A stretch of 64,000 nt of DNA from Blastocatellia bacterium (lineage in GTDB: Bacteria > Acidobacteriota > Blastocatellia > HR10 > J050). The position numbers were made by a program, and so were the translations under genes. Of the stretch, positions 1 to 11,209 are shown piece by piece; position 1 is the stretch's first letter, and each line of letters opens with the position of its first letter. The notes under the pieces were generated by a model. That model saw nothing but the letters and a program-made list of their open reading frames with translations. It did not search any database and had not been told where the DNA came from. The DNA lies in contig JALSQX010000067.1 of assembly GCA_026985075.1 (NCBI GenBank), positions 186,001 to 250,000 of the forward strand, in the 5' to 3' direction.

Positions 1-921
1 AGAGTGAAGCCGGTGACCGAAGCGGACATCGATGAGGCACTCAATCGTCTGCAACAGCAACATGCGACGTTGATTCCGGTCGAGGATCGGCCAGCAGCCC
101 GTGGCGATTACGCGACCGTCAAACTGGAGGCGCGGATCGTCTCGCCGAGTGATCAGACCGAGAACGCTCTCCCGAAAACCGAGGTCGTGGAGATCGAGCT
201 CGGGGGCGAAGACACCCTGCCGGCATTCACCGAGCATCTGGTCGGCTTGCGCGTCGGCGAGACGTGTGAATTCCGGGTTCATCATCCTCCCGACGCCCAG
301 CCGCCGGAATGGGCGGGCAAGGATGTGGAGTATCGAGCCACCCTGGAGGCGCTGCGCATCAAAGAGTTGCTTCCTCTCGACGATGAGTTCCCCCGGAGCA
401 TTGGCGAAGCGTTCGACACCCTGGCCGAATTCCGTCAAGAGCTCAAACGCCGACTGGAGCGCTCTCGCGAGGCGGAAGCCCAGGAGGAATTGACCGAGAT
501 CGTCCTGGAAGAATTGGTCGAGGAGCACCCCATCGAAGTCCCGGAGACGCTCGTGAAGCGGCGTCTGCAGGATCGCATCCGCCGCGTGATCGCCTCTATG
601 CTCGATGAGGGCGTCGATCCCCGCTCGGCAGACATTGATTGGGAGCGCATCAGCGATCAGCTGCGAGAGCAGGCCATCAAAGATGTCCGAGCATCGCTCA
701 TTCTGGAACGTATTGCCGATCTGGAGCACATCACTGTGTCGACAACCGAGCTGGAGGCAGAAATCGCGCGCCTGGCACGTCGGCGAGGTGAGTCCGTGAT
801 CCAACTGAAGCGGCGCTTGACAAAGGAGGGCTCGCTGGATAGTATCAAGAATGAGATCAGGAATCGGAAGGCTTTGGAGCTGGTTGTGAAGGCGACAGAG
901 GTGGAGCGAGAGATGGCTTGA
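1..921 (+). CDS. tig: Trigger factor, C-terminal part (cut by window start)
   Basis: Ribosome-associated chaperone and peptidyl-prolyl isomerase. The reading frame is open at base 1, so the gene starts upstream; the GTG at base 4 is not a real start. About 306 residues are visible out of a usual 430-450. The missing part is the N-terminal ribosome-binding domain. The visible part has the end of that domain, then an FKBP-like PPIase domain (PAFTEHLVGLRVGE region, residues 70-125), then the long helical C-terminal chaperone domain rich in Glu and Arg. The order tig-clpP-clpX-lon that follows is a classic conserved protein-quality-control cluster, which supports the call. The stop is TGA at 919-921. 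Confidence 0.93.
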   Translation, partial: RVKPVTEADIDEALNRLQQQHATLIPVEDRPAARGDYATVKLEARIVSPSDQTENALPKTEVVEIELGGEDTLPAFTEHLVGLRVGETCEFRVHHPPDAQPPEWAGKDVEYRATLEALRIKELLPLDDEFPRSIGEAFDTLAEFRQELKRRLERSREAEAQEELTEIVLEELVEEHPIEVPETLVKRRLQDRIRRVIASMLDEGVDPRSADIDWERISDQLREQAIKDVRASLILERIADLEHITVSTTELEAEIARLARRRGESVIQLKRRLTKEGSLDSIKNEIRNRKALELVVKATEVEREMA

Positions 922-1005
922 ACCAAATGACGAGCGGGGGGCATGTGAAGGTGCAATTCAGACGAGCACGCCATCGACATCTGTAACGATGAGGGAGCGA
1001 GAGTT

Positions 1006-1611
1006 ATGAGAGCGGATACCCACGGGGCGCTCGTACCCATGGTGGTTGAACAGACGAGCCGGGGCGAGCGAGCCTATGATATTTTTTCCCGCCTACTGAA
1101 AGATAACATCATTTTTTTGGGGACCCCCATCGATGATACCATCGCTAATTTGGTCATCGCCCAGATGCTGTTCCTGGAGGCGGAAGATCCGGATCGGGAC
1201 ATCTCTCTCTATATTAACAGCCCGGGCGGGTCCATCACGGCGGGCCTGGCCATCTATGATACCATGCAGTTCATTCGGCCCGATGTCACGACCATCTGCA
1301 TTGGGCAAGCATCGAGCATGGCCGCCCTCTTGCTCGCCGCGGGCACCAAAGGGAAACGGTATGCCTTGCCCAACGCCCGCATCCTCATACACCAACCCCA
1401 CGCTGGCGGGATTTCTGGCCAGGCAACGGATATCAAAATCGCCGCCGAAGAGATCATTCGAATGCGCCAACTCACCAGCAGCATTTTGGCCAAGCATACC
1501 GGTCAACCGTTGGACGTGATCGAGCGCGATGTCGAGCGCGATTTAATTATGACTGCCGAACACGCCCGAGAATATGGGATCATCGACGAGGTCATCACGC
1601 ACCGCCCGTGA
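1006..1611 (+). CDS. clpP: ATP-dependent Clp protease proteolytic subunit
   Basis: Serine peptidase that forms the tetradecameric proteolytic chamber used by ClpX and other Clp ATPases in the cytoplasm. It has 201 residues, the usual length. The catalytic triad is visible as S104 in GQASSMAA, H129 in RILIHQP and D179 in the ERDVERD motif. The N-terminal [19 protein letters not shown] segment matches the ClpP N-terminus, so the ATG at 1006 is likely; an internal ATG at 1039 would cut into it. A purine-rich GAGGGAG lies upstream. It sits between tig and clpX, its ATPase partner. Confidence 0.97.
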   Translation: MRADTHGALVPMVVEQTSRGERAYDIFSRLLKDNIIFLGTPIDDTIANLVIAQMLFLEAEDPDRDISLYINSPGGSITAGLAIYDTMQFIRPDVTTICIGQASSMAALLLAAGTKGKRYALPNARILIHQPHAGGISGQATDIKIAAEEIIRMRQLTSSILAKHTGQPLDVIERDVERDLIMTAEHAREYGIIDEVITHRP

Positions 1612-1654
1612 CCGCTCGTCATGAGAGCGATCAATTCAATCTGGAGAAACGTTC

Positions 1655-2887
1655 ATGGTTCGCAAAGTGGATGATACGCTGCACTGTTCCTTCTGTGGAA
1701 AGAGTCAGAACGAAGTGAAAAAGCTCATCGCCGGGCCTGCCGTTTACATCTGCAACGAATGCGTGGATATCTGCAATGAGATCATGGTCGAGGAGCCGCC
1801 TCCGGAGGCCTTGACCCAATCGCGCCTGCCCAAACCTCCGGAGATCAAGCGATTCCTGGACGAATACGTCATCGGTCAGGAGGAGGCCAAGAAGAAACTG
1901 GCCGTGGCCGTCTACCAACACTACAAGCGGGTGGAGATGGCCACTCACCAGAACGATGTCGAGATTCAAAAGAGCAATATCCTGCTCATCGGGCCCACGG
2001 GCACGGGCAAGACGCTGCTGGCCCAGACCTTGGCCCGGATGTTGGACGTCCCCTTCACCATCGTGGACGCGACCACGCTGACCGAGGCCGGCTATGTGGG
2101 CGAGGACGTGGAAAATATCATCCTCCGATTGGTGCAGGCGGCCAACGGCGATTTGGAACGGGCTCAATATGGCATCATCTATATCGACGAGATTGATAAG
2201 ATCGCCCGCAAGGATGAAAACCCGTCGATCACCCGTGATGTCTCGGGCGAAGGCGTGCAACAGGCCTTATTGAAGATTCTGGAAGGGACGGTGGCCAACG
2301 TCCCCCCTCACGGAGGTCGCAAGCACCCGCACCAAGATTTCATCGCCGTCGATACGACGAACATCCTCTTCATCTGCGGCGGGGCATTCATCGGCCTGGA
2401 TAAAATCATCGAGAAACGACTGGGGAAAAATCGGCTCGGCTTCCGCGCCGAGGTTCGTCCCTCGGCGACGCGGTGGACTGAGAATTTGCTGGCTCAGGTT
2501 CAACCTGAGGACCTCATTCGTTATGGCTTCATTCCGGAATTCGTCGGGCGTCTCCCGGTCATCGCCCAGCTTCACGAACTCGATGTGGCCGCTCTGGTGC
2601 GGATCCTCACCGAGCCGAAAAATGCCATCATCAAACAGTACCAGAAGCAATTCGAATACGATCATATTAAGCTACGGTTCACAGAGGAAGCGCTGACGGC
2701 CGTGGCCGAGATGGCGCATGAACGGAAAGTGGGCGCCCGCGGGCTGCGCATGATTCTGGAAGAATTGATGCTGGATGCCATGTACCACCTCCCCTCACAA
2801 AAGAAGGTCAAGGAATTCGTGGTCACCGAAGAGATGGTGAGGAATCGTTGCCTCACGCTCCCGTGGCTGGAGAAGAAAGCGGGCTAA
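1655..2887 (+). CDS. clpX: ATP-dependent Clp protease ATP-binding subunit ClpX
   Basis: AAA+ unfoldase that recognises tagged or specific substrates and feeds them to ClpP. It has 410 residues. The N-terminal zinc-binding domain has four cysteines (C11, C14, C33, C36). The AAA+ domain follows with Walker A GPTGTGKT, the [10 protein letters not shown] pore segment and Walker [14 protein letters not shown]. The C-terminal small domain contains the conserved [14 protein letters not shown] stretch. It lies 43 bases after clpP and 19 bases before lon, so co-transcription of the three protease genes is likely. Confidence 0.97.
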   Translation: MVRKVDDTLHCSFCGKSQNEVKKLIAGPAVYICNECVDICNEIMVEEPPPEALTQSRLPKPPEIKRFLDEYVIGQEEAKKKLAVAVYQHYKRVEMATHQNDVEIQKSNILLIGPTGTGKTLLAQTLARMLDVPFTIVDATTLTEAGYVGEDVENIILRLVQAANGDLERAQYGIIYIDEIDKIARKDENPSITRDVSGEGVQQALLKILEGTVANVPPHGGRKHPHQDFIAVDTTNILFICGGAFIGLDKIIEKRLGKNRLGFRAEVRPSATRWTENLLAQVQPEDLIRYGFIPEFVGRLPVIAQLHELDVAALVRILTEPKNAIIKQYQKQFEYDHIKLRFTEEALTAVAEMAHERKVGARGLRMILEELMLDAMYHLPSQKKVKEFVVTEEMVRNRCLTLPWLEKKAG

Positions 2888-2906
2888 CCGCGAGGATCCA
2901 TGAGTT

Positions 2907-5330
2907 ATGAAAGAATACACTGACGCAACGCCGCCCGATGTCGTGCGACACCCGGTCGTCCCGGTGCGCGATGTGGTCATCTTCCCACATTGTACCGCTC
3001 GATTTTTCATCGGTCGTCGCTCTTCGATTCTCGCCTTTCAAAGGGCGCTGCAATCAGACCGCATCGTCTTCCTGGCGACCCAATACGACGCCACCGTCGA
3101 TGAACCGACCCCGGATCAAGTCTACTCGGTGGGAACGCTGGCCCAGATCACCAAATCGCTGCGGCTCCCCGATGGGACGATCAAAGTGGAGGTGGAGGGC
3201 CGCCGCCGCGGGCGCGCCGTCAACATCACTGTCGAAGACGGCTGCTGGGTGGCGACCATTCGGCAATTATCCGAAGAGATCGACTCCCCGGCCCGACTGC
3301 GGTCGCTGCTCGGCCGGTTGAGCATTCTCCTCGACCAGTATGTCCAACATTATCCCAACGCCGATCTCCGCCATGTCTTCCGATCGCAAGATCCTTCCCA
3401 CATCGCCGATGTCCTGGCCGACAGCCTCAAGCTCGAGGTGGAAGTCAAGCAGGAACTCCTGGAGACGACGTCGGTGGCTGGCCGATTGAGCCGACTCATC
3501 GAGCTGCTGCAGATCGAAATTCAGAAGGCCGAACTGGATCGGGAGATCAACAACCGCGTCAAGCAGCAGATGGAGAGAGCGCAGCGGGAATATTACCTCA
3601 ACGAGAAACTCAAGGCCATCCACAAGGAACTCGGTCGCAAGGACGAGAAAGCCGAACTGGAAGAATTGCGGCAGAAGATCGAAGAGGCGGGCATGTCCAA
3701 GGAGGCCTATGAGAAGGCGATGAACGAGCTGAAGCGGCTGGAACAGATGCCGCCGATGTCCGCCGAAACGACCGTTTCGCGAAATTACATCGACTGGCTC
3801 TTGGCCGTCCCCTGGAAACAAGTGAGCGAAGAGATTCGCGACCTCCAGTACGCGGAGGATATTCTCAACCAAGATCACTACGGGTTGGAGAAGATCAAAG
3901 AGCGCATCCTCGAATATCTCGCCGTCCGCCAGTTGGTGGAGAATCCCAAGGGCACGATCCTCTGCTTTGTTGGTCCTCCTGGGGTGGGCAAAACGAGTTT
4001 GGGCCGCTCCATCGCCAAAGCGACGGGGCGGAAATTCGTCCGCCTGTCGCTCGGGGGGGTGCGCGATGAGGCGGAAATTCGCGGTCATCGCCGCACTTAC
4101 ATCGGCGCGTTGCCGGGACAGATCATCCAGATGATGCGGAAGGCGGGAACGATCAATCCGCTGATCATGCTGGACGAATTAGATAAACTGGGGGTAGACT
4201 TCCGGGGAGATCCCGCCGCCGCCCTGTTGGAAGTCCTCGATCCGGAGCAGAACTTCATGTTCCGCGATCACTATCTGGACGTGGAGTACGATCTGTCGCG
4301 CGTGATGTTCATTGCCACGGCCAATGTCACTCATACCATTCCACCGGCGCTCCAGGATCGACTGGAGATTCTCCGCATCCCCGGGTACACCGAATACGAG
4401 AAATTGCAGATCGCCAAGCGACATCTCATCCCCAAGCGGCTCAAAGAAACAGGCTTGAATCCGGCGAGCATCACCTTCACTGATGCGGGCATCCGGCGCA
4501 TCATTCAGTTTTACACCCGAGAAGCGGGGGTGCGAAATCTGGAACGAGAAATCGGATCCATCTGTCGCAAAATCGCCCGGAAGCTGGTCAGTTCCGGAGA
4601 GAGCCATGAGACTTACCGGGAGACGGTGACCGAACAGGCGGTCAAGGCCTACCTGGGTCCGGAGAAGTTCCGACCCGGGGTGGCCAATGAGCGCAATGAA
4701 GTGGGCGTGGCCACGGGACTGGCCTGGACCGAGATGGGCGGTGAGGTCCTACAAATCGAGGTCACGCTCATGCCGGGAAGCGGGAAGCTCACCCTGACCG
4801 GGAAGCTGGGCGAAGTCATGCGAGAGTCCGCCCAGGCGGCGATCAGCTACGTGCGCTCGCGCTCGAAGCGGTTTCACATTCCGACCGATTTTCACAAGAA
4901 CTATGACATTCACATCCACATCCCCGAAGGGGCCATCCCCAAGGATGGGCCGTCGGCCGGCATCACCATGGCCGTGGCCATCGCCTCCGCGCTGACGGGG
5001 AATCCGGTGCGGTGCGATGTGGCCATGACGGGAGAGATCACTTTGCGAGGGAAGATCCTCCCCATCGGGGGCGTCAAGGAGAAACTCCTGGCCGCCCATC
5101 GCGCGGGAATCACGACCTTGCTCCTCCCCAAAGAGAACAAGAAAGATCTGGTGGATATTCCGAACGACATCCTCGAGGCGCTCACCATCGAGTTCGTGGA
5201 ATCGATGGACGAGGTCTTGCATGTGGCTCTCGAGCATCCACTACCGCAGAGCGATCAAACATCGGTGAGCCCGCTATGGGCGCAAGAGAGGAGCCAAAGC
5301 GGAGAGAGTGCCAATCAGTTGGCTGAGTGA
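2907..5330 (+). CDS. lon: ATP-dependent protease Lon
   Basis: Cytoplasmic AAA+ serine protease that degrades misfolded and regulatory proteins. It has 807 residues, typical of LonA. In order there is an N-terminal substrate-binding domain (residues 10-210), a coiled-coil segment (residues 210-270), an ATPase domain with Walker A GPPGVGKT and Walker [12 protein letters not shown], and the C-terminal protease domain. The catalytic dyad is S683 in PKDGPSAG and K726 in the [12 protein letters not shown] segment. It is the last gene of the tig-clpP-clpX-lon run and is followed by engB, an arrangement also seen as lon-ysxC in Bacillus. Confidence 0.97.
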   Translation: MKEYTDATPPDVVRHPVVPVRDVVIFPHCTARFFIGRRSSILAFQRALQSDRIVFLATQYDATVDEPTPDQVYSVGTLAQITKSLRLPDGTIKVEVEGRRRGRAVNITVEDGCWVATIRQLSEEIDSPARLRSLLGRLSILLDQYVQHYPNADLRHVFRSQDPSHIADVLADSLKLEVEVKQELLETTSVAGRLSRLIELLQIEIQKAELDREINNRVKQQMERAQREYYLNEKLKAIHKELGRKDEKAELEELRQKIEEAGMSKEAYEKAMNELKRLEQMPPMSAETTVSRNYIDWLLAVPWKQVSEEIRDLQYAEDILNQDHYGLEKIKERILEYLAVRQLVENPKGTILCFVGPPGVGKTSLGRSIAKATGRKFVRLSLGGVRDEAEIRGHRRTYIGALPGQIIQMMRKAGTINPLIMLDELDKLGVDFRGDPAAALLEVLDPEQNFMFRDHYLDVEYDLSRVMFIATANVTHTIPPALQDRLEILRIPGYTEYEKLQIAKRHLIPKRLKETGLNPASITFTDAGIRRIIQFYTREAGVRNLEREIGSICRKIARKLVSSGESHETYRETVTEQAVKAYLGPEKFRPGVANERNEVGVATGLAWTEMGGEVLQIEVTLMPGSGKLTLTGKLGEVMRESAQAAISYVRSRSKRFHIPTDFHKNYDIHIHIPEGAIPKDGPSAGITMAVAIASALTGNPVRCDVAMTGEITLRGKILPIGGVKEKLLAAHRAGITTLLLPKENKKDLVDIPNDILEALTIEFVESMDEVLHVALEHPLPQSDQTSVSPLWAQERSQSGESANQLAE

Positions 5331-5493
5331 GTGTTCACGCTCGCACATCCTGAATCTGGGGAGACGCAGACAGCGCCGATGAGCGCTGGCCGCAACTCCC
5401 CACCGCCGTTGTTGGCTCGGTTGACAGTTCAGCGTGGTCGTTCCAGGGGCTGAACTCCTTGCACACGAGAGCGTCAACCAGTCTATCACCTTG

Positions 5494-6114
5494 ATGAACA
5501 CCGACCGTGTCCAATTCATCCGGTGCGCGTATCGGCGCGTGGAGTTCCCTGCCGATGGTCGGCCGGAGATTGTCTTCCTCGGCCGATCCAATGTGGGGAA
5601 GTCCAGTGCTCTCAATAGCCTGCTCCATCAACCGTCACTGGCGCGCACCAGCTCAACCCCGGGTCGCACGCGGGGGATCGGGTTCTATCTCATCGACGAG
5701 GCGTTTTACTTTGTCGATCTCCCCGGGTATGGATATGCTCGCGTCCCGGAGCGCGTGCGCCGGGCGTGGAAGGGGCTGATCGAAGCCTACCTGACCGATC
5801 GACTGCAACTGATCCTCGGGCTGCTCATCGTCGATGCCCGACACGAGCCCAAGTCGCTCGACCTCCAGATGCGGGATTGGCTCGTCGCCGCCCGCATCCC
5901 CTATCTGGTTCTATTGACCAAAGCCGACAAGCTCTCTCGCCATCAGTTGAAGAGGTCGGTCGAGCGGGCCGAGCCCGTTTTTTCTCCCGCCGAGGTCATC
6001 CCCTTCTCGGCGCGAACCGGCCTCGGCGTCAAAGAGGTCTGGCGAGTCATTCGAGCGCGACTCGCTCATGGCCAAAACCAAGTTGAGGAGAACGATCATG
6101 TCGCTGGAAATTAG
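5494..6114 (+). CDS. engB: Ribosome biogenesis GTPase EngB/YsxC/YihA
   Basis: TRAFAC-class GTPase needed for assembly of the large ribosomal subunit. From the ATG at 5494 it has 206 residues, close to the family's usual 195-210. G1 is [10 protein letters not shown]3 is DLPGYGYA and G4 is TKAD in [11 protein letters not shown]; the switch I segment STPGRTRGI is present. A GTG start at 5434 would add 20 residues that do not look like the family, so I prefer 5494. Its end overlaps the start of rho by 17 bases, which implies translational coupling. Confidence 0.93.
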   Translation: MNTDRVQFIRCAYRRVEFPADGRPEIVFLGRSNVGKSSALNSLLHQPSLARTSSTPGRTRGIGFYLIDEAFYFVDLPGYGYARVPERVRRAWKGLIEAYLTDRLQLILGLLIVDARHEPKSLDLQMRDWLVAARIPYLVLLTKADKLSRHQLKRSVERAEPVFSPAEVIPFSARTGLGVKEVWRVIRARLAHGQNQVEENDHVAGN

Positions 6115-7357
6115 TCAACTCAAAGATATGAGCATCTCCAAGCTCACCCATATCGCCAAGCAGCTCCGTATACCTGGCGCCACCAGTATGCGGAAACAGG
6201 AATTGATCTTCAAGATTCTGCAGGCGCAGACGGAGCGAAATGGCTTGATCTTCACCGAAGGGGTATTGGAATGCCTGCCCGATGGGTTTGGGTTCCTCCG
6301 GTGTCCAGATTACTGCTATTTGCCCGGCCCGGACGACATCTATGTGTCGCCCTCGCAGATCCGCAAGTTTGATCTGCGGACGGGGGACATCGTCTCCGGC
6401 GAAGTCCGGCCGCCCAAGAACGGCGAACGCTATTTCGCCCTGATCAAGGTCAAGGCCATCAACTACGAACCGCCCGAGGTCCACCGCGAAAAGGTCCTCT
6501 TTGATGACCTCACGCCCCTCTATCCCAATGAGCGGCTGAGGATGGAAACGTCGCCGGATAATCTCTCGGGGCGGGTGCTGGACCTTCTCACGCCCATCGG
6601 AAAGGGACAACGAGGATTGATCGTCTCGCCGCCGCGCGCCGGCAAGACGATGCTGTTGCAGAGCATCGCCACGTCGCTGGCCAAGAATCACCCGGAAGTG
6701 TTCCTCATCGTGCTGCTCATCGACGAACGACCAGAGGAGGTGACCGATATGATGCGCACCGTGCATGGCGAGGTGATCAGTTCGACGTTCGACGAACCGG
6801 CGGCTCGACACGTGCAGGTCGCCGAGATGGTCATCGAAAAGGCCAAGCGCCTGGTCGAGCATGGGAGGGACGTGGTGATTCTGTTAGATTCCATCACCCG
6901 GTTGGCTCGGGCCTATAACGCGACGGTGCCCTCTTCGGGGAAGATCCTCTCCGGAGGCATCGATGCCAATGCGCTGCAACGTCCCAAACGGTTCTTCGGC
7001 GCGGCGCGCAATATCGAGGAAGGGGGATCGCTCACCATCATCGCCACCGCCCTCATCGATACCGGCTCCCGGATGGACGATGTCATCTTCGAAGAATTCA
7101 AGGGAACCGGCAATATGGAAATCCTCCTGGATCGGCGGTTGGTTGACAAACGGATCTTTCCGGCCATCGACATCAATCGCTCGGGTACCCGGAAGGAAGA
7201 ACTCCTCATGCCCCCTGAAGATCTCAACCGAATTTTTGTCCTGCGCCGCGTCCTCAGCCAACTCTCGCCGGTGGAAGCGATGGAACTTCTTCTGGACAAA
7301 TTAAGCAAGACGAGATCTAACGCCGAATTCCTCGCCTCGATGCAGAATCTGGAGTAA
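6098..7357 (+). CDS. rho: Transcription termination factor Rho
   Basis: Hexameric RNA-dependent ATPase and helicase that ends transcription of untranslated RNA. From the ATG at 6098 it has 419 residues. The N-terminal Rho_N helical domain is at residues 1-45. The cold-shock-like primary RNA-binding domain is at about 50-120 (LPDGFGFLR, then the [12 protein letters not shown] segment). The ATPase core has Walker A SPPRAGKT and Walker [17 protein letters not shown]. An upstream in-frame ATG at 6068 lies inside engB; the 6098 start has a GAGGAG site 8 bases before it and is preferred. Confidence 0.96.
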   Translation: MSLEISQLKDMSISKLTHIAKQLRIPGATSMRKQELIFKILQAQTERNGLIFTEGVLECLPDGFGFLRCPDYCYLPGPDDIYVSPSQIRKFDLRTGDIVSGEVRPPKNGERYFALIKVKAINYEPPEVHREKVLFDDLTPLYPNERLRMETSPDNLSGRVLDLLTPIGKGQRGLIVSPPRAGKTMLLQSIATSLAKNHPEVFLIVLLIDERPEEVTDMMRTVHGEVISSTFDEPAARHVQVAEMVIEKAKRLVEHGRDVVILLDSITRLARAYNATVPSSGKILSGGIDANALQRPKRFFGAARNIEEGGSLTIIATALIDTGSRMDDVIFEEFKGTGNMEILLDRRLVDKRIFPAIDINRSGTRKEELLMPPEDLNRIFVLRRVLSQLSPVEAMELLLDKLSKTRSNAEFLASMQNLE

Positions 7358-7362
7358 AAAGC

Positions 7363-7380
7363 GGTCCGGGTGATCGGACC
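7363..7380 (+). terminator. Short hairpin after rho, no T-run
   Basis: GGTCCG at 7363-7368 and CGGACC at 7375-7380 form a perfect 6-bp stem with a GGTGAT loop, six bases after the rho stop. No T-tract follows, so this would be at best a weak or Rho-assisted end, or an mRNA 3' stabiliser. Confidence 0.35.
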
Positions 7381-7582
7381 TCGGCGACCTGCCGAATGAT
7401 CCCGGAAGCACTGATGCTCCATACCGGCCGCCCGTCGATGGCGGCAGGCTCTTCGCTTGACAAGGCTCCTGGCCTCCTCTTACCATTCTCGCTTCGAGCT
7501 GTCTCAGTGCCACGTGCAGAGGGGGCATCAATCTTGGAGGCAGAAAGGGAGAGAGGTGCGACTGAACGGGAGCGAACGAGAA

Positions 7583-9064
7583 ATGGTCGCCGAACGGTTC
7601 CGGGTGAGCTTCGCCGTCTCCGAGGTGGCTCCTTACGCCAAAGTGGGTGGCCTCGCCGATGTGGCCATTGCCCTCCCGAAGGCGCTGATGAGACAAGGCC
7701 TGGACGTCCGGATCTTCGTGCCGCGATATCGAGGAGTCCCCGCGGACGAGGCCGTGATCCCCGATCTGATGGTGCCGTTCGCTTTTGGCCTGAGACCGGC
7801 CGCCGTGTACCGAACCTGGACGCATGACCTCCCCATCTACGCGATCGATGCGCCCACCTACTTCGATCGAGATGGGATCTACGGGCCTCCCGGCCAAGAA
7901 TACCCAGATAATGTTGAACGGTACGCCTTCTTCTCGCGGGCCATCCTGGAGGCGATCAAGCGATTGGGGCCGCCCCCGCACATCATTCACTGCCATGACT
8001 GGCAGACGGGGCTCATCCCTCTCTACCTTCGAACGGCCTATCGCGGCGATCCTTTCTATGCCCATACGGCCACGCTGTTCACCGTCCACAATCTCGCCTA
8101 CCAAGGACTGTTCGACCCAGGGCTCCTTCCCCACTTGGGATTCGGACCCGAGGTCTTTCGGACTGATGGTGGCATCGAGTTTCATGGCATGGCCAGCGCG
8201 CTCAAAGCCGGTCTGGTGGCCGCGACGGGAATTTCCACGGTGAGCCCTCGATACGCTCAAGAGATCCAGACGCCGGAATTCGGCTGTGGGCTCGATGGAC
8301 TACTACGCGCCCGACGAGGCGATGTGATCGGCATCCTGAACGGGGTCGACTACGAGGTCTGGAATCCGGAGACGGACCCTCACATCACCCGAAACTACGG
8401 TCCCGATTCACTGGAGGGGAAAAAGGAATGTAAGATCGATCTTCTCAAACGCATGAACCTTCCAGTCGATGTCGCCCGTCCGCTCATCGGCTCCATCTCA
8501 CGGCTGGTTGAGCAAAAAGGGTTCGATCTCATCGAACAGGCCGCCGAGCGCATGTTGCATATGAACACGAGTTACGTGGTGCTGGGGTCGGGAGATCCAA
8601 AGGTAGAGGCCTTCCTTGGACAATTGCATCGGGCGTTCCCCGATCGCGTCAGCGTCCGTTTTGGCTTTGACGACCCTCTGGCTCACCAGATCGAAGCGGG
8701 AACGGACTTGTTTCTCATGCCCTCGCGGTATGAACCCTGCGGGTTGAACCAGATGTATAGCCTCAAGTATGGGACGGTTCCCTTGGTCCGCGGCACTGGT
8801 GGACTGGATGATACGATCAGGAATTTTGATCCCCACAGCCGATCGGGCAATGGGTTCAAGTTCTATGAATACAGTGCCGACCGCCTTCTGGAGAAGCTCC
8901 AGGAGGCTTTATCCGTGTACCGACAGAAGGACCTCTGGCGAACGCTCATGCTCAATGGCATGCGCACAGACTTTTCCTGGGATCGCTCGGCTCAACAATA
9001 CGTCGCGGTCTATCGGCGATTGAGGGCGAAGATCAGCGCCACGTTGGGCCACCGATCCCCGTGA
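7583..9064 (+). CDS. glgA: Glycogen synthase (ADP-glucose type, GT5)
   Basis: Extends alpha-1,4-glucan chains from ADP-glucose in glycogen synthesis. From the ATG at 7583 it has 493 residues, the usual GlgA size. The N-terminal GT5 domain has the ADP-glucose-binding KVGGLADV motif (K20 onward). The C-terminal GT-B half has SRYEPCGLNQMYSLKYGTVPLVRGTGGL, the conserved nucleotide-sugar site. A GTG at 7556 behind an AGGGAGAG site is a possible alternative start adding nine residues. It is the only glycogen gene in the window, lying between rho and trxA, so its operon context is unclear. Confidence 0.93.
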   Translation: MVAERFRVSFAVSEVAPYAKVGGLADVAIALPKALMRQGLDVRIFVPRYRGVPADEAVIPDLMVPFAFGLRPAAVYRTWTHDLPIYAIDAPTYFDRDGIYGPPGQEYPDNVERYAFFSRAILEAIKRLGPPPHIIHCHDWQTGLIPLYLRTAYRGDPFYAHTATLFTVHNLAYQGLFDPGLLPHLGFGPEVFRTDGGIEFHGMASALKAGLVAATGISTVSPRYAQEIQTPEFGCGLDGLLRARRGDVIGILNGVDYEVWNPETDPHITRNYGPDSLEGKKECKIDLLKRMNLPVDVARPLIGSISRLVEQKGFDLIEQAAERMLHMNTSYVVLGSGDPKVEAFLGQLHRAFPDRVSVRFGFDDPLAHQIEAGTDLFLMPSRYEPCGLNQMYSLKYGTVPLVRGTGGLDDTIRNFDPHSRSGNGFKFYEYSADRLLEKLQEALSVYRQKDLWRTLMLNGMRTDFSWDRSAQQYVAVYRRLRAKISATLGHRSP

Positions 9065-9144
9065 CAATGAGAGATCCCGGTCCAGGCGATGGTTCGCGGG
9101 GGCCATCGGGATCGTGTGGAAGACTTTCACTGAAGGAGGATAAC

Positions 9145-9477
9145 ATGGCTGAGAACGAACGGATGATCGACGTCACTGATGAGACTTTCGAACGGGATGT
9201 CTTGAAGTCCAATCTCCCCGTGTTGGTCGACTTTTGGGCCGTGTGGTGCGGGCCTTGTAAGATGCTGGAGCCCACGGTCGCGTCTATTGCCGAGGAATAC
9301 GCGGGCCGAGCTGTGGTCGCGCGACTGAACGTGGATGAGAACCCGGAGACGGCTGGCCGATACGGGATCAAAGGCATTCCCACGCTCATCCTGTTCAAGG
9401 ACGGTGAAGAGAAGGACCGGATCATCGGCGTGGTTCCCAAGGAGAGGATCGCCGACATGATCAATCGACATCTCTGA
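9145..9477 (+). CDS. trxA: Thioredoxin
   Basis: Small cytoplasmic thiol-disulfide reductant. It has 110 residues. The active site is WCGPCK with C35 and C38, and the conserved cis-proline is in KGIPTLILF. The ATG at 9145 follows a strong AAGGAGG ribosome-binding site at 9133-9139. A longer frame from 9061 only adds unrelated residues overlapping the end of glgA and is rejected. Confidence 0.96.
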   Translation: MAENERMIDVTDETFERDVLKSNLPVLVDFWAVWCGPCKMLEPTVASIAEEYAGRAVVARLNVDENPETAGRYGIKGIPTLILFKDGEEKDRIIGVVPKERIADMINRHL

Positions 9478-9679
9478 GGGACCGGTGATGCTCTCCTGAC
9501 GGAACGACGGAGGGGGTGGGGACTCGCGTTCTCTCCGGCGCGCGCCCGGTCACCCACGCCTCACCGCGGGAGAAGCTCGGATGGAGGCGGCGAGAGAGGG
9601 AGGCATTCACCGGCCATCGGTGGGGCGCGTCTCTTGAATCCGGCGCGCCTTTACCTTGTCTCAGGAATGGTAAGAGACT

Positions 9680-10993
9680 ATGAAGACTTTGATCGTCGTT
9701 GGCGCCCAATGGGGCGATGAGGGCAAAGGGAAGATCGTCGATGTCCTCTCGGAGCACTTCGATATTGTCGCTCGGTATCAGGGAGGTCATAACGCTGGAC
9801 ATACGGTGAAGGTGGGAGAACACACGTTCGTGCTCCACCTGATCCCCTCGGGAATCATTCATCCTGAGAAAGTGGCCGTGATCGGTCATGGGCTGGTCAT
9901 CGATCCGGCGGCCCTGCTCAAGGAGATGGACGATCTCCGTCGACTGGGAATCGAAGTGAATCCGGAGCGATTGCGGATCAGCGAGCGCGCCCACCTCATT
10001 TTCCCCTACCACCGGGCCATGGAAGTAGTTATCGAGCAACAGCGTGGTGCCCGGAAGGTGGGAACCACGATGCGCGGCATTGGCCCGGCCTATGTGACCA
10101 AAGTCGGCCGCCACGGTATTCGCGTGGGCGATCTCCTTCACCCGGAGCATCTCCGCGAGAAGATCGAGTTCAACGTAGCCTATGCGAATCGCTTCCTGCG
10201 GGCGTTTGAGGTCGAGCCGTTCGACGCCGATACCCTCTATGCCCGCTATTGCGAGTATGGACGGCAACTCGCCCCGTACATCACTGATACCATCGCCTAC
10301 CTTCAGGCGGCCATGGCCCAGGGTCAGAGCGTCCTGTTCGAAGGCGCGCAGGGCACCATGCTCGACATCGACTTCGGGACGTATCCCTACGTGACCTCAT
10401 CGACGGCGGTGGCGGCCGGGGCGGCGAGCGGAACCGGCGTGCCATTGAAGTGTCTGACCTCCATCCTGGGCGTCATGAAGGCCTATACGACGCGCGTGGG
10501 CGGAGGCCCTTTCCCGACCGAACTCCACGATGACGCCGGGGCTTTGCTCAGGGAGCGGGGTGTGGAATTCGGTGCCTCCACGGGGCGTCCGCGTCGGTGT
10601 GGCTGGTTCGATAGTTTCGCCGTGCGCTATGCCGTAATGGTCAACGGATTCGACGCCTTGGCCCTCACCAAGCTCGACGTGCTGGATGTCCTTGATGAAA
10701 TCAAGATCTGCATCGGTTATCGGTATCGGGGCGAATCGCTCAGCAGTTATCCGTTCGATGCCCAGGTGCTCGAGCACTGCGAACCCATTTATGAATCCAT
10801 GCCCGGCTGGAGGACGTCGACATCGGGTCTCACCCGGTTGGATGAACTCCCGCCGCGAGCGAGGGACTATATCCACCGACTGAGCGAACTGGTGGGTTGT
10901 CCTATCTCGCTGATCTCCACCGGGGCTCGTCGGCGCGAAACGATCCTGGTTCCTGGGTCAACCATCCCTCAACTCCTGGGGATGGCCTCATAA
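9680..10993 (+). CDS. purA: Adenylosuccinate synthetase
   Basis: Converts IMP, aspartate and GTP into adenylosuccinate, the first committed step to AMP. It has 437 residues. The N-terminal signature [15 protein letters not shown] contains the phosphate-binding loop. GGHNAGHT (IMP site) and the arginine-bearing [12 protein letters not shown] segment follow. No other purine gene is nearby. About 200 bases separate it from trxA and about 215 from the HNH gene, so it may be its own unit. Confidence 0.97.
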   Translation: MKTLIVVGAQWGDEGKGKIVDVLSEHFDIVARYQGGHNAGHTVKVGEHTFVLHLIPSGIIHPEKVAVIGHGLVIDPAALLKEMDDLRRLGIEVNPERLRISERAHLIFPYHRAMEVVIEQQRGARKVGTTMRGIGPAYVTKVGRHGIRVGDLLHPEHLREKIEFNVAYANRFLRAFEVEPFDADTLYARYCEYGRQLAPYITDTIAYLQAAMAQGQSVLFEGAQGTMLDIDFGTYPYVTSSTAVAAGAASGTGVPLKCLTSILGVMKAYTTRVGGGPFPTELHDDAGALLRERGVEFGASTGRPRRCGWFDSFAVRYAVMVNGFDALALTKLDVLDVLDEIKICIGYRYRGESLSSYPFDAQVLEHCEPIYESMPGWRTSTSGLTRLDELPPRARDYIHRLSELVGCPISLISTGARRRETILVPGSTIPQLLGMAS

Positions 10994-11042
10994 TGACCAT
11001 TCCCGCCGATGAGCGAGCCGGAGATTAAGATGACGGGGTTCT

Positions 11043-11078
11043 CTCCCTCGTCGAGTCACGTCTTTGATCGAGGGGGGA
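11043..11078 (+). other. Possible hairpin after purA
   Basis: CTCCCTCG and CGAGGGGGGAG can pair around a loop of about 15 bases, roughly 50 bases after the purA stop. There is no T-run and pairing is imperfect, so a terminator role is only a guess. Confidence 0.22.
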
Positions 11079-11168
11079 GTTCCTCGGTAGGAACACGAAC
11101 GAGAAACGCTCTCTGACCGCCGCGGCTTACCGGGAAATTTGCTCTAGGGAACGACGAGCGGTTTCGGC

Positions 11169-11174
11169 TATAAT
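11169..11174 (+). promoter_or_regulatory. Perfect -10 box (TATAAT) before the HNH gene
   Basis: TATAAT occurs at 11169-11174. The best -35-like hexamer, TTGCTC at 11139, is 24 bases away, which is too far for a standard sigma-70 promoter. A start of transcription near 11181 would leave either a leaderless message from the ATG at 11183 or a 28-base leader before the ATG at 11210. Confidence 0.4.
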
Positions 11175-11209
11175 AATTGTTCATGTATTCGTTGAATGGC
11201 AAAAAGCAG

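Noticed and set aside
3267-4088. Long antisense open frames (for example 273 codons opposite lon, 279 opposite the kinase at 43912-44748)
   Set aside because: They mirror the codon pattern of the GC-rich sense genes, have no recognisable domains and no sensible starts.
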